DNA of 64,000 nucleotides from Brevundimonas albigilva. GTDB lineage: Bacteria > Pseudomonadota > Alphaproteobacteria > Caulobacterales > Caulobacteraceae. The DNA lies in the NCBI RefSeq assembly GCF_023503965.1, contig NZ_CP097298.1, forward strand, positions 186,001-250,000, in the 5' to 3' direction. This document shows positions 28,087 through 37,217 of this stretch, in pieces. Position numbers and translations under genes: made by a program. Each line of letters starts with the position of its first letter. Positions within the stretch are counted from its first letter, which is position 1. The notes beneath the pieces are model-generated. The model did no database searches and was not told the origin of the DNA. It saw only the letters and a list, made by a program, of their open reading frames with translations.

Positions 28087-28758
28087 CTATGATCGACCGG
28101 CAGCGGAGGCCGCGCTGACAATGCCGTCCCACCCCGCCATCGCGACATCGACGACGCTGTCGAGTTCGGAACGGTCGGCGCCGTTGCGGGCCCGGATCGA
28201 CATGCCCGCCTGGACGGTCTCCACAAAGCGCGCCAGTCGCGCGGTGTCGAGATCCTGCGGCAAATCTCCTTCCGCCACGCCTCGATCGATGCGGGCCTTC
28301 AATCGGCTGAACGTCGTCTCCACGTCTTTGGCGAAGGCCTGAAGCGCGGGCAGGCCCTCGCACCCCATGGAGGCGATCGTGGCCATACAGCCGCGCGGGA
28401 TGTCGAAGACCGCGCCTGAGAAGGCGGCGGCTGAATCGTGAAGAAAGGCGGCGGTCGCCTCGCGTGCTGTCGTCGCCTGGCGGGCGCGATCCCAGGCCAG
28501 ACCCTCATATTTCCGCACGTAGTGATGCAGCGCCTGGGTGAAGAGGTCGTCGTCCTTCGATCCAAAGGCCGCGTAGAGGCTCTTGGCGCCTATGCCCATG
28601 GCTTGGGTGAGGTCCGCGATGGAGGTCGCTTCATAACCCTTGGACCAGAACAGGGTGGTCGCCGTGTCGAGCGCGGCGTCACGATCAAACGCCCGCGGTC
28701 GGCCGCGGCCGCGCCGCGCCGGAAGCGCCTCGGAAAGGGGTGAATCTAAATTCTGCAT
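28087..28758 (-). CDS. TetR/AcrR-family repressor next to an SDR gene
   Basis: 223 residues from ATG 28758. HTH: DRDAALDTATTLFWSKGYEA and DLTQAMGIGAKSLYAAFGSK. The start at 28758 is preferred over ATG 28794 because the likely promoter (TTGAAA at 28789-28794 and TATACA at 28766-28771, 17 bases apart) lies between them. The resulting mRNA would be leaderless. It is divergent from the SDR gene with a palindrome in between. Confidence 0.85.
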   Translation of the reverse strand: MQNLDSPLSEALPARRGRGRPRAFDRDAALDTATTLFWSKGYEATSIADLTQAMGIGAKSLYAAFGSKDDDLFTQALHHYVRKYEGLAWDRARQATTAREATAAFLHDSAAAFSGAVFDIPRGCMATIASMGCEGLPALQAFAKDVETTFSRLKARIDRGVAEGDLPQDLDTARLARFVETVQAGMSIRARNGADRSELDSVVDVAMAGWDGIVSAASAAGRS

Positions 28759-28807
28759 TGAATGATGTATAATTCCGTTGACGCCCATTTTCAACGTCCC
28801 TACCTAA

Positions 28808-28829
28808 TTATGCACCAGTCACTGCATAA
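28808..28829. promoter_or_regulatory. Palindromic operator between tetR and the SDR gene
   Basis: TTATGCA-N8-TGCATAA is a perfect inverted repeat ending one base before the first possible SDR start codon. It would block SDR transcription when bound by the divergent TetR protein. Confidence 0.6.
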
Positions 28830-29582
28830 ATGGATGAGACGATGATTGATCTGAGTGGGAAACGCGCCCTCGTCACCGGCGGCTCTCGCGGCATCGGGGC
28901 GGCGATCGCTCTGGCCCTGGCCGAGAACGGTGCCGATGTCGCCTTCACCTACGCCAACTCCCCCGATCGCGCAGAGGGCGTTAGAGGCGCGATCGCAGTC
29001 AAGGGGCGCAGGGCTTTCGCCATCAAGGCCGACAGCGCCGACCCCAAGGCGATTGAACGGTCCGTCGCGGAGGCCGTCACAGCACTTGGCGGGATGGACA
29101 TCCTCGTCAACAGCGCCGCAGTGGGCTTCAATGGCCTGATCGCCGATCTCGATGTGGACGCCTACCAGGCGATGATGGACATCAACGTCCGGGCCCCGGT
29201 GCTGTTCTCCAAGGCCGCCATCCCGCATCTGACCTCGGGCGGACGCATCATCTTTATCGGCTCCAGCCTGGGGGATCGCGTCCCGTTCCCGGGCGTGACC
29301 GCCTACGCCATGTCGAAGTCGGCGCTTCTGTCTTTGACGCGTGGTCTTGCCCGCGAACTGGGGCCACAGGGCGTCACGGTCAATCTGGTCGCCCCCGGCT
29401 CGACGGATACCGAGGCCAACCCGGCGGACGGCGAGAGCGCTGAGTTCCAGCGTGGTTTGACGGCGCTGGGACGTTTCGCCGAGCCGGCCGAGATCGCCAA
29501 CGCCGTGGCCTTCCTGGCCAGTGCGGCCGCCGGCGTCATCACCGGCTCCGTCCTGACCGCAGACGGCGGCGCCACAGCGTGA
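28830..29582 (+). CDS. Short-chain dehydrogenase/reductase (SDR)
   Basis: A classical SDR of 250 residues. Cofactor motif TGGSRGIG, NAG-like NSAAVG, catalytic Ser in IGSSLG and YxxxK in YAMSK, all in the right order. C-terminal GSVLTADGGATA matches FabG-like enzymes. The substrate is unknown. ATG 28830 or 28842 are both possible. Under control of the divergent TetR. Confidence 0.9.
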   Translation: MDETMIDLSGKRALVTGGSRGIGAAIALALAENGADVAFTYANSPDRAEGVRGAIAVKGRRAFAIKADSADPKAIERSVAEAVTALGGMDILVNSAAVGFNGLIADLDVDAYQAMMDINVRAPVLFSKAAIPHLTSGGRIIFIGSSLGDRVPFPGVTAYAMSKSALLSLTRGLARELGPQGVTVNLVAPGSTDTEANPADGESAEFQRGLTALGRFAEPAEIANAVAFLASAAAGVITGSVLTADGGATA

Positions 29583-29589
29583 TCCCTAA

Positions 29590-29620
29590 GACGCCTCCGG
29601 TTCTTGCAGCCGGAGGCGTC
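29590..29620 (+). terminator. Hairpin after the SDR gene
   Basis: GACGCCTCCGG (29590-29600) pairs perfectly with CCGGAGGCGTC (29610-29620), 7 bases after the SDR stop. No T-tract follows. It may end transcription from both the SDR and the convergent lysR gene. Confidence 0.5.
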
Positions 29621-29721
29621 ATGGCGGCCAGCGCCCCATGAGATCATTGGCCCGGACGCACCGCATTAAAGCTGAGGGATCCGCCGATCATCACCGAGCA
29701 CGATCCCCATGGTCCGTCGCA

Positions 29722-30653
29722 TCAATCGCGGGCTGAAGCCCAGGCCGCGCCAGGCTTTCGGCTGGCTCCGACATCCCTGACGACATCCAGCAGAGCGCGC
29801 AACGCAGGGGGATAGACCGATGCCCAGGGAAGTAGAGCGCCAGCCTCTCTTCGCCCGGCATCCAGTCCGAAAGGACCTGGCGTAAACGTCCCCGCGTCAG
29901 CGCACCGGACGCCGCAAACTCTGGAACGTAGGCGATGCCCAAACCAGCGACGGCGGCGTCCACCATCAGCGCCTCGTCATCAAGGACCAGACGGCCGCTG
30001 ATAGCGAGCGCTAGCGGAGTTCCGTTGCGCTCGAACTCCCAGCGATAGGGTTTGCCGCTCGGCAATCGGTGGCCGATGCAGCGATGGCGATTCAGAGCTT
30101 CCGGCGTGTCCGGCGTGCCGGCGCGCTCGAGATAAGCCGGAGCCGCGACGCACACGTATCGAAGCCCGGCAGGCATGGGCGCCGCGATCATGTCCTTGGG
30201 GATCATGTCATGCGGCCGTACGCCGACATCGAAACCCTGTTCTACAATATCGACGAGACGATCCTTCGCGACGATATCCACGGTCACCTCGGGAAACCGT
30301 TCGGCCATCTTCGACAGGATGTCGCGGACAAACATCGCCACGGCCAGACGCGGTGCATTCAGACGGACCACGCCCTGCACCTGCCCGCGGAATGGAGCGA
30401 CGCTCTCCAACGCGTCGTCAAGCAGGTCGAATGCTGGGCCCAGGCCTTCGAGCAGACGGATTCCCGCCTCAGTGGGTGAGACGCTCCGCGTTGTCCGATT
30501 CAGCAAGCGCACACCGAGACGTGTCTCGAGCGTCCGCAAGGCGTGGCTGAGCGTCGAGGGAGCCACGCCCAGCTCATCCGCCGCCCGCCGAAAGCTGCGA
30601 AGGCGGGCCACCGTCGCAAAGGTCATCAGATCGTTTAGCGACGGGCGGGCCAT
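29722..30653 (-). pseudogene. LysR-family regulator divergent from ridA, frameshifted near the C-terminus
   Basis: The HTH (LNDLMTFATVARLRSFRRAA, DELGVAPSTLSHALRTLETR) and effector domain are typical of the LysR group acting on adjacent genes. After ALYFPGHRSIP the frame should continue PALRALLDVVRDVGASRK, found by adding one C to the run at 29807-29811 (read as G on the + strand); that frame stops at 29722. As written, the tail is replaced by unrelated residues to 29691, possibly without loss of function. Confidence 0.8.
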
Positions 30654-30776
30654 TCGTGGGATTATTTCATCAACTCGTGCGGAATTGAACGTCTAACCGA
30701 TCAAATCGACGTCTCCTACCTTCGATCAGCCCCGACAAGCTCGGCGCAAAACCTCAACAACCGAGACGTAACTCCA

Positions 30777-31208
30777 ATGTCTGACCGCGAAGCGATCTTC
30801 CCACCCAATCGTCACGCCCTTTACGATCTTCATCGCTATTCCGCCGCCATTCGGTCCGGTGACCTCGTCTTTGTGTCCGGACAGGTCGGCAGTCGCGAAG
30901 ACGGCTCGCCCGAGCCTTCGTTTGAGGATCAGGTCAGAAGGGCGTTCGCAAATCTCGAAGGAGTCTTGACCGCCGCCGGCTGCGGGTTCGACGACATCGT
31001 CGATGTGACCACCTTCCACACGAACCCAGACGCCCAACTGGAGACGGTGATGGCTGTCCGAGCAGAGCTTCTCGGCGGACCGCCTTACCCCAACTGGACC
31101 GCCATCGGAGCCACTTGGCTGGCAGGGTTCGATTTCGAGATAAAGGTGATTGCCCGCGTGCCAGGGGATTTCCCCAAGGCTGACCCCGGCATTTCACATC
31201 CCTGTTGA
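30777..31208 (+). CDS. RidA-family (Rid) protein
   Basis: 143 residues with the YjgF/Rid trimer fold: LVFVSGQVGSREDG, FANLEGVLTAAGCGFDDIVD and the C-terminal FEIKVIARVP. Rid proteins deaminate reactive enamines/imines; the RidA arginine is not obvious here, so it may be a different Rid subfamily. Divergent from the LysR gene, which likely controls it. Confidence 0.8.
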   Translation: MSDREAIFPPNRHALYDLHRYSAAIRSGDLVFVSGQVGSREDGSPEPSFEDQVRRAFANLEGVLTAAGCGFDDIVDVTTFHTNPDAQLETVMAVRAELLGGPPYPNWTAIGATWLAGFDFEIKVIARVPGDFPKADPGISHPC

Positions 31209-31223
31209 TAGCCCTGCGGATCG

Positions 31224-31249
31224 GATATCGGCTCTAAGGGGCCGATATC
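31224..31249 (+). terminator. Hairpin after ridA
   Basis: GATATCGGC and GCCGATATC form a perfect nine-base stem with an 8-base loop, 15 bases past the ridA stop, followed by TCCGTCTT. The uridine tract is weak. Bases 31250-31389 hold no gene. Confidence 0.45.
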
Positions 31250-31389
31250 TCCGTCTTCAGGACCTCAGTGACCGTCGGAAAACATCCGGGTCGCGCGCTT
31301 TCGGCATTCGAAAAGTGCGCTCGTATCGGATGCGTCAGAAGACAGCCGAGCCGGAACAAAGTGTGCGCTAACGGCGCGCATTGCGCCAA

Positions 31390-31662
31390 TCAACCTACCC
31401 GATCCAACAGGGCGATGATCTCCTCGATCTTGCGACGCTGCTCCGCTGGGTCACCCGAGACGATGGCGTCCTCGACGCAGTGGCTGAGGTGCCCCTTCAG
31501 CATCTCGTTTTCGAACCGGCCCAAGGCGGCCTTAATGGCCCGGACCTGGGTCAGGATGTCGATGCAATAGCGGCCGTCCTCCACCATACGCGAGACGCCG
31601 CGCACCTGGCCCTCGATGCGGTTCAAACGCTTGGTCAGCGCGGGCTTGTCGTGGTGATGCAT
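31390..31662 (-). CDS. csoR: CsoR-family copper-sensing repressor
   Basis: 90 residues from ATG 31662 (an upstream ATG at 31695 adds 11 residues and overlaps the promoter). The DUF156 helical fold has the Cu(I) ligand set C33-H58-C62, with the 25 and 4 residue spacings of CsoR. Divergent from the copper ATPase gene. It should leave the operator on binding Cu(I). Confidence 0.88.
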   Translation of the reverse strand: MHHHDKPALTKRLNRIEGQVRGVSRMVEDGRYCIDILTQVRAIKAALGRFENEMLKGHLSHCVEDAIVSGDPAEQRRKIEEIIALLDRVG

Positions 31663-31689
31663 GGTCGGATCATAGCGTGGATCACCCAT

Positions 31690-31716
31690 TTGCAAAATAC
31701 CCTATGGGGGTATAAT
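31690..31716. promoter_or_regulatory. CsoR operator within the copA promoter
   Basis: ATACCC-TATG-GGGGTAT (31697-31713) is the classical G-tract palindrome of CsoR sites. It lies between TTGCAA (31690-31695) and TATAAT (31711-31716), a promoter reading toward copA with a short 15-base spacer. Bound repressor would cover the whole spacer. Confidence 0.75.
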
Positions 31717-31747
31717 TGCGGTCCATAGTTAAGGTCGAGGATCGCCC

Positions 31748-34100
31748 ATGTCGCATGACCATAGCCCGCACGATCACCGTCATTCCCAGGGCCCCGACGC
31801 CCAATCCTCGACCAACGCCACAGCGAAGGATCCCGTCTGCGGCATGACGGTCGATCCGGCGAAGACGACCCACCATACGACGCACGACGGGCACGAGTTC
31901 CACTTCTGCTCGGCCGGTTGCCGAGCGAAGTTCGTCGCTGATCCGGCGAAATACCTGACGCCCGCCGCGCCCGAACCCGTCAAGCCCGGCGTCATCTACA
32001 CCTGCCCCATGCACCCCGAGGTGCGCCAGATCGGCCCGGGAGCCTGTCCAAAGCGGCATGGCGCTGGAGCCGGAAGACGCCACGGCCGGCGCCGGCCCCA
32101 ATCCCGAGATCGCCGACTTCACCCACCGGTTCGTCGTCGGCGCCGTCCTGATGGTCCCCCTGTTCGTGATGGAGATGGGCTCGCACCTGCTCGGTCTGCA
32201 CATTCCCCTACCCCACGGCTGGAGCGGATGGGTCCAGTTCGCCCTGGCGACGCCGGTGGTGTTGTGGGCGGGCTGGCCGTTCATCGCGCGCGGCTGGACC
32301 TCGGTCAGGACTTGGAACCTGAACATGTTCACCCTGATCGCGCTCGGGACCCTGGTCGCCTGGGGTTTCAGCACGGCCTCGGTCGTCGCGCCCGACCTGA
32401 TCCCCGACGCCTTCAAGGACATGCACGGCCAGCCGCCCCTCTATTTCGAGGCCGCCGCCGTCATCGTCACCCTGGTGCTCTTGGGCCAACTGCTGGAGTT
32501 GCGCGCCCGCGAACGTACCTCCGGCGCCATCCGAGCCCTGCTGGACCTGGCGCCAAAACAGGCCCTGCGCATCCGGTTGGACGGAACGGACGAGGAGATC
32601 GCCGTCGAACACATTGCCGTGGGCGACCGCCTGCGCGTGCGGCCGGGCGAGAAAGTCCCGGTCGATGGCCGCCTGATCGAAGGCCGGGCATCGCTGGACG
32701 AGTCGCTCGTCACCGGTGAATCCCTGCCGGTGACGAAGCAGGTCGGCGACGATCTGATCGCGGGCTCGTTGAACGCCACCGGCGGCTTCGTGATGGAGGC
32801 CGAGAAGGTCGGAGCCGACACCCTGCTGAACCAGATCGCCGCCCTGGTGGCTAAGGCCCAGCGCAGCCGCGCGCCGATCCAGCGGCTGGCCGACCGCGTC
32901 TCCGCCTGGTTCGTGCCCGCCGTGGTGCTGGCGGCGGTCGCGGCCTTCATCGTCTGGTCTGTGATCGGGCCGGAGCCGCGTCTGGCCTATGCGCTGGTCG
33001 CGGCGGTCAGCGTGCTGATCATCGCCTGCCCCTGCGCCCTGGGTCTGGCCACGCCCATCTCGATCATGGTCGGGGTGGGGCGCGGCGCCCAGGCGGGCAT
33101 ACTGATCCGCGACGCGGAAGCATTGGAAACCTTCGCCTCTGTCGACACAGTGGTGGTCGACAAGACCGGCACCCTGACCGAGGGCCGCCCCGCCCTGACC
33201 GCCGTCCAGCCCGCGCCCGGTTTCGACGAGGCCGAATTGCTGCGCCTCGCCGCCGCGGTCGAGCGGGCCAGCGAGCACCCCATCGCCCGCGCCATCACCG
33301 AGGGCGCTTCCGCGCGCGGGATCACGCCCGCCGCCGCCGAGGACTTCGACAGCCCCGTCGGGCGCGGGGCCTTGGGCCTGGTCGAGGGCCGCCGCGTGCT
33401 GATCGGTTCAGTCGGCTTCCTGAAGGACGAAGACGTCGACGCCTCCGGCCTGTCCGCCCCGGCCGACGCCCTGCGCGCCGATGGAGCGACCGTGGTCATC
33501 GTGGCCGTGGACGGCGCGCCCGCGGGCCTGCTGGCTGTGGCCGACCCGGTCAAGGCGGCGACCACGGCCGAGGCGGTCGCGGCCCTGCACGCCGAGGGCG
33601 TTCGCATCCTGATGCTGACCGGTGACAACGAAACCACGGCCCGTGCCATCGCTGCCCGCCTGAACATTGATGAGGTCCGCGCCGACGTCAGCCCCGCCGA
33701 CAAGGCCGCCGTGGTCGAAGCCCTGAAGGCTGAAGGCCGTCGCGTCGCCATGGCCGGCGACGGGGTCAATGACGCGCCCGCCCTGGCCGCCGCAGACGTC
33801 GGGGTGGCGATGGGCGCGGGCTCGGACGCGGCGATCGAGAGCGCGGGCGTCACCCTGCTCAGCGGCGACCTGAACGGCATCGTCCGGGCGCGACGCCTGT
33901 CGCGCGCCACGGTGTGCAACATCCGCCAGAACCTCGGCTTCGCCTTCGGCTACAATGCGCTCGGCGTGCCTCTGGCGGCGGGCGTCCTCTATCCGGCCTT
34001 CGGCCTGCTGCTCAGTCCGATGATCGCCGCCCTGGCCATGTCGCTGTCGTCTGTCAGCGTCATCTCCAACGCCCTACGGCTTAAGGGCGTCCGGCTGTAG
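31748..34100 (+). pseudogene. copA: Cu+-exporting P-type ATPase with YHS and HMBD N-terminus, frameshifted
   Basis: P1B-ATPase for Cu(I) efflux. The N-terminus is His-rich, followed by a YHS domain (KDPVCGMTVDPAKTTHH ... FCSAGCRAKF) and a heavy-metal-binding domain ([19 protein letters not shown]). Then the frame breaks at about 32053: two bases (TG) are missing from AAG TGC GGC ATG, which would read CPKCGMALEP. The second frame carries the rest: TGES loop [11 protein letters not shown] in [11 protein letters not shown], phosphorylated Asp in DKTGTLTEG, and [10 protein letters not shown]. Total about 785 residues. There is no HMA domain; the N-terminal metal sites replace it. Confidence 0.9.
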
Positions 34101-34402
34101 AAGGCAGAGCGCCGAAAGTCCTGCTTGCCGATCGGCCCGCCATCGGACGACCAGTCAACGCGGAGTGACGTCTGGCGCCTGTAGCATTCTGCGCGGCGGG
34201 TTCGACGAGGCCTAAAACGCGACGATCACCCGAAGCTCAGTCCCGTCACCACAGGTCGCAAGGAAGGCGTCTGGCTGCACGCGTCAAACGGTCAGGCTCG
34301 TAAAAGTCTGTGGCTACCGGAAACCTACGGGTAGCGCTTGTCTGCACATCGCGCTCGACTCAGCTTCTCGCGATCCTCGCGCAGCGGCTCAGGAGGCGTC
34401 AC
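34101..34402. other. About 300 bases without a gene
   Basis: Intergenic stretch between copA and the excisionase-like gene. It probably includes the promoter of the integration module. No repeat, hairpin or conserved site was recognised. Confidence 0.4.
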
Positions 34403-34654
34403 ATGACCGAGCCTCGGCTCTTCACTGAAAAGGAGGCCGCAGAGTACCTGGGCCTGCCAGCGGCCAGCGTCCGCAAACTATCGTTCGGGCACGTGCGGCT
34501 CGGAACACGACATCGATACGACCGCAAGGTTCTGGACGCCCATCTTGACCGGCTGGCCGGACTGGATTCTTCTGCGGAACTGAACGTGAACAAGGCCGAT
34601 GCCGAACTCGCCCGCTTCATTGCCGATCACCCGGATGCTGCCCGGGGTCCATAG
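34403..34654 (+). CDS. Excisionase-like helix-turn-helix protein
   Basis: 83 residues from ATG 34403 with AGGAGG 6 bases upstream. The core LFTEKEAAEYLGLPAASVRK followed by RLGTRHRYDRKVLDAHLDRL is the MerR-like DNA-binding domain of excisionases/HTH_17 proteins. It overlaps the start of the integrase gene, the usual int/xis arrangement. Predicted role: directing excision of the island. Confidence 0.75.
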   Translation: MTEPRLFTEKEAAEYLGLPAASVRKLSFGHVRLGTRHRYDRKVLDAHLDRLAGLDSSAELNVNKADAELARFIADHPDAARGP

Positions 34655-35850
34655 GATCAAGCGCGCCAAGGCGAACCGGGTTTTTGAATACTGGTACGCG
34701 TGGCGCGGCGGTCCGCAAATCCTGGCGGCGCAAGCTTCCAGCCTGCGCTCCCTCGCGCGAGAGGTCGCCCGAAAGGCGCCGGCGGCGATGGAGGCCTATC
34801 GCGCGCAGATCAAGACCGAGAAAAGCGCGACCGACGAGCCGACACTCTACGGCTTGATCACGCGCTACCTCGACCTGATGAACCAGGACAAATCACTGGC
34901 TCTTCGAACCAAGACGGATCGCCGCAAACATCTTGACCTCGTACGGACGGAATTGGGTGATCTAACGCTGGCCGCCCTCACCTCACCTAAGGCGCGATCC
35001 TTCTTGCTCACCTGGCGCGACAAGCGAGCGAACACGCCCAAGACCGCCGACGACGAGCTTCTGGGCGCGCTGTCACTGGTTCTGAACTGGGCCGTGAACC
35101 GGGGTGAGTTGGCTACGAATCCCGTCGCGAACTTCCCGCGCATCTACAAGGTCAACCGGGCCGACATAATCTGGGAGCCGCAGCATCTGGAGACCATCCT
35201 GGCCTACGCTGACCCGCCAATCGCGGCGGCGATCCGACTGGCTGCGGTCACGGGTCTGCGCAAGAACGACCTCATCGCCCTGCCTTGGGCGGCGGTGAAG
35301 GAGAACGCCATCATCTGGCAAACCGGCAAAAGCCGGGGCCGAAAGAGCGTGGTCCTTCCGATCACGGACGCTGTCCGGGAGGTACTGGGCTCCCTTGAGC
35401 GCGGCAGTTGCCCGACCGTGCTGTCCACCTCCGACGGTGAACCGTGGACACCGCCAGGCCGCGGTCTGGACAGCGGCGTACAACGCGCCCGCAATGATGC
35501 TGAGGAAGCGGCGCAGACGCGTTCAGGATCGGAAGCGACCGCCGGTCTGGATGGACTGCGCTTCCATGACCTGAGAGGCACCGCGGCGACGAACTACATC
35601 CTCGCCGGCCTGCCGCTCGACGACGTGGCCACGATCCTGGGGTGGGAGTTGCAGCGTGTGAAGGAGATCGCCCGGCGCTACGTCACAGGGGAAGCTATCG
35701 GATTGGGTATGATCGCCCGGCTTCAGGAAGGGCAGAACAGAAGGCCAACTGTAAAACCCAGTGTAAAACCCACCTCCCTCAGGAGAGGTCAAAAGGGCTC
35801 AAATGCAGTGAGGGCGGTGGCTGGGGAACTAGGACTCGAACCTAGAATGA
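34403..35850 (+). mobile_element. Right end of a tRNA-Gln-integrated genomic island (xis, int, att)
   Basis: The integrase module abuts the 3' end of tRNA-Gln. Everything to its left is accessory (metal resistance, efflux, regulator-enzyme pairs), and everything to the right is housekeeping. The left boundary should carry a copy of the tRNA 3' end; none was noticed by eye in 1-34 kb, so it is probably upstream of the window. Confidence 0.6.
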
Positions 35851-36044
35851 CGGTACCAAAAACCGTAGTGTTACCATTACACCATTCCCCAGCGGATCGG
35901 CGTATCCGCAGGGCCGTGGCCCGGCGGAGGCGGTCAGATACGCCAAGCCGTTTTCGGATGCAACACCCTCTCAGAGGACAATTTTCGCGGCCGCGAAAGA
36001 TGGGTGAAATGGGTGCTTGCGGGCTCTGGCGGCCGTCGCTATAA
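34599..36044 (+). CDS. Tyrosine site-specific integrase at the tRNA-Gln attachment site
   Basis: The catalytic core is visible: arginine in AAVTGLRKNDLIALPW, HDLRGT (His-x-x-Arg) and Tyr in ARRYVTGEAIGLG. The conserved region begins LPGVHRIKRAKANRVFEYW, so ATG 34635 is an alternative start to 34599. The real protein probably ends near 35770. From there the frame crosses the antisense of tRNA-Gln, producing the artefact peptide GLEPRMTVPKTVVLPLHHSP. This run-on shows the gene is joined to the attachment site. Gene order xis-int-tRNA on opposing strands is that of a tRNA-targeting island. Confidence 0.82.
   Translation: MPNSPASLPITRMLPGVHRIKRAKANRVFEYWYAWRGGPQILAAQASSLRSLAREVARKAPAAMEAYRAQIKTEKSATDEPTLYGLITRYLDLMNQDKSLALRTKTDRRKHLDLVRTELGDLTLAALTSPKARSFLLTWRDKRANTPKTADDELLGALSLVLNWAVNRGELATNPVANFPRIYKVNRADIIWEPQHLETILAYADPPIAAAIRLAAVTGLRKNDLIALPWAAVKENAIIWQTGKSRGRKSVVLPITDAVREVLGSLERGSCPTVLSTSDGEPWTPPGRGLDSGVQRARNDAEEAAQTRSGSEATAGLDGLRFHDLRGTAATNYILAGLPLDDVATILGWELQRVKEIARRYVTGEAIGLGMIARLQEGQNRRPTVKPSVKPTSLRRGQKGSNAVRAVAGELGLEPRMTVPKTVVLPLHHSPADRRIRRAVARRRRSDTPSRFRMQHPLRGQFSRPRKMGEMGACGLWRPSL
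35818..35891 (-). tRNA. tRNA-Gln (anticodon UUG)
   Basis: On the minus strand the gene starts TGGGGAA, has anticodon stem ACGGT/ACCGT around loop TTTTGGT (anticodon TTG), T-arm TAGGTTCGAGTCCTA, acceptor partner TTCCCCA, discriminator G and encoded CCA. 74 bases. Its 3' end is next to the island integrase and is the presumed attachment site. Confidence 0.95.
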
Positions 36045-36091
36045 GCCGCGTCCTCACTTCGGGGCGTCGCCGAACGGCCCGTCCCCACGGT

Positions 36092-36168
36092 CGGAGTGTG
36101 GCTCAGCCTGGTAGAGCACTGCGTTCGGGACGCAGGGGTCGGAGGTTCGAATCCTCTCACTCCGACCA
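36092..36168 (+). tRNA. tRNA-Pro (anticodon CGG)
   Basis: Acceptor stem CGGAGTG/CACTCCG, D-arm region GGCTCAGCCTGGTAGAGC, anticodon stem CTGCG/CGCAG around TTCGGGA (anticodon CGG), T-arm with GGTTCGAATCC, encoded CCA. 77 bases. Confidence 0.96.
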
Positions 36169-36196
36169 TTCTCTCTTCTTCCTCAGAGACTTGGGC

Positions 36197-37217
36197 TCAA
36201 GCGTCGTTCGCCGCCTGAGCCACGGCGTTCAGATGCGCGCCGACCCGCTCGATGTAGCGCTGGCCCAGGGCCTGGCGGTGCGCCAGCAGGTCCGGCGAGC
36301 CGGCGTCATAGTCGGCCATCAGCCGCCGCACGAAATCCCCGCCCTGGACCTCGGCCAGGACCTGATCCATCGCCGCGCGCGAGGCGGCGTTGATGATCTC
36401 GCGCACCCGTCAGATAGGCGCCGTACTCGGCGGTGTTGGAGATGCGGGCGAAGGCTCCGGCGATGCCGCGCTGATACATCAGGTCGGTGACCAGCTTGGT
36501 CTCGTAGAAACATTCGAACCAGGCGACCTCGGGCGGATAGCCGGCGTCGACCAGCTTCATGAAGGCCGCGTCGATCAGTTCGGCCACGCCGCCGCACAGC
36601 ACCACCTGCTCGCCGAACAGGTCGCTCTCGCACTCGTCCTTCATGGTGGTCTCAAGGATGCCCTTGCGCCCGCAGCCCAGGGCGGCGGCGTAGGACAGGC
36701 CCAACGCATGGGCGCCGCCGGTGGCGTCCTGTTGGACCCCGAACAGGCAGAAGACCCCCTCGCCGGCTTCATAGAGGTCGCGGATGCGCGGGCCGATCCC
36801 CTTGGGAGAGGCCAGGATCACGTCCAGATCGGGGCGGGGCCGCACCAGGCCGAAGCGGACCGACAGGCCGTGGGCGAAGACCAGGGCCGCGCCGGGGCGG
36901 ATGTTCGGCTCCAGTTCGTCGCGCCACAGGTCGCGGTGCGCCTCGTCCGAAACCATCACGGCCACGACGTCGGCGCCGGCGGTCGCCTCGCCCGCCGTCA
37001 TGACGCGAAAGCCGTCGGCCAGCGCCAGCTCGCGGGTCTTGGAGTCCGTCTTCAACCCGACGACGATGTCGGGCACGCCCGAATCGCGCAGGTTCAGCGC
37101 ATGGGTGCGCCCCTGGCTGCCGTAGCCGATCATGGCGACGCGGCGACCGCGCAGGATCGACAGGTCGCAGTCGCGGTCATGGAAGACGGGCAAGGGATTG
37201 GCTAGGGTCTGGGTCAT
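36197..37217 (-). pseudogene. ilvC: Ketol-acid reductoisomerase (IlvC-like), frameshifted
   Basis: NADPH-dependent step of isoleucine and valine synthesis. Readable signatures: VAMIGYGSQGRTHALNLRDSG (nucleotide site), SPKGIGP, DECESDLFGEQVVLCGG (metal-binding Asp/Glu), GYPPEVAWFECFYE and SNTAEYGAYLTG. Then the frame shifts near 36406-36409; the C-terminal helix region REIINAASRAAMDQVLAEVQ lies one frame away. The indel is +1 or -2, and a small larger loss is possible. The sequence is divergent from canonical class I KARI (GRTHA for GHAHA), so it may be a second paralogue. Start ATG 37217 overlaps the divergent ATG at 37216. Confidence 0.85.

Noticed and set aside
31224..31249. Hairpin after ridA as a riboswitch
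   Set aside because: A simple 9-bp stem directly after a gene is better explained as a weak terminator.
35770..36044. C-terminal 90 residues of the island integrase
   Set aside because: They are the antisense of tRNA-Gln plus downstream sequence and should not be read as a protein domain.
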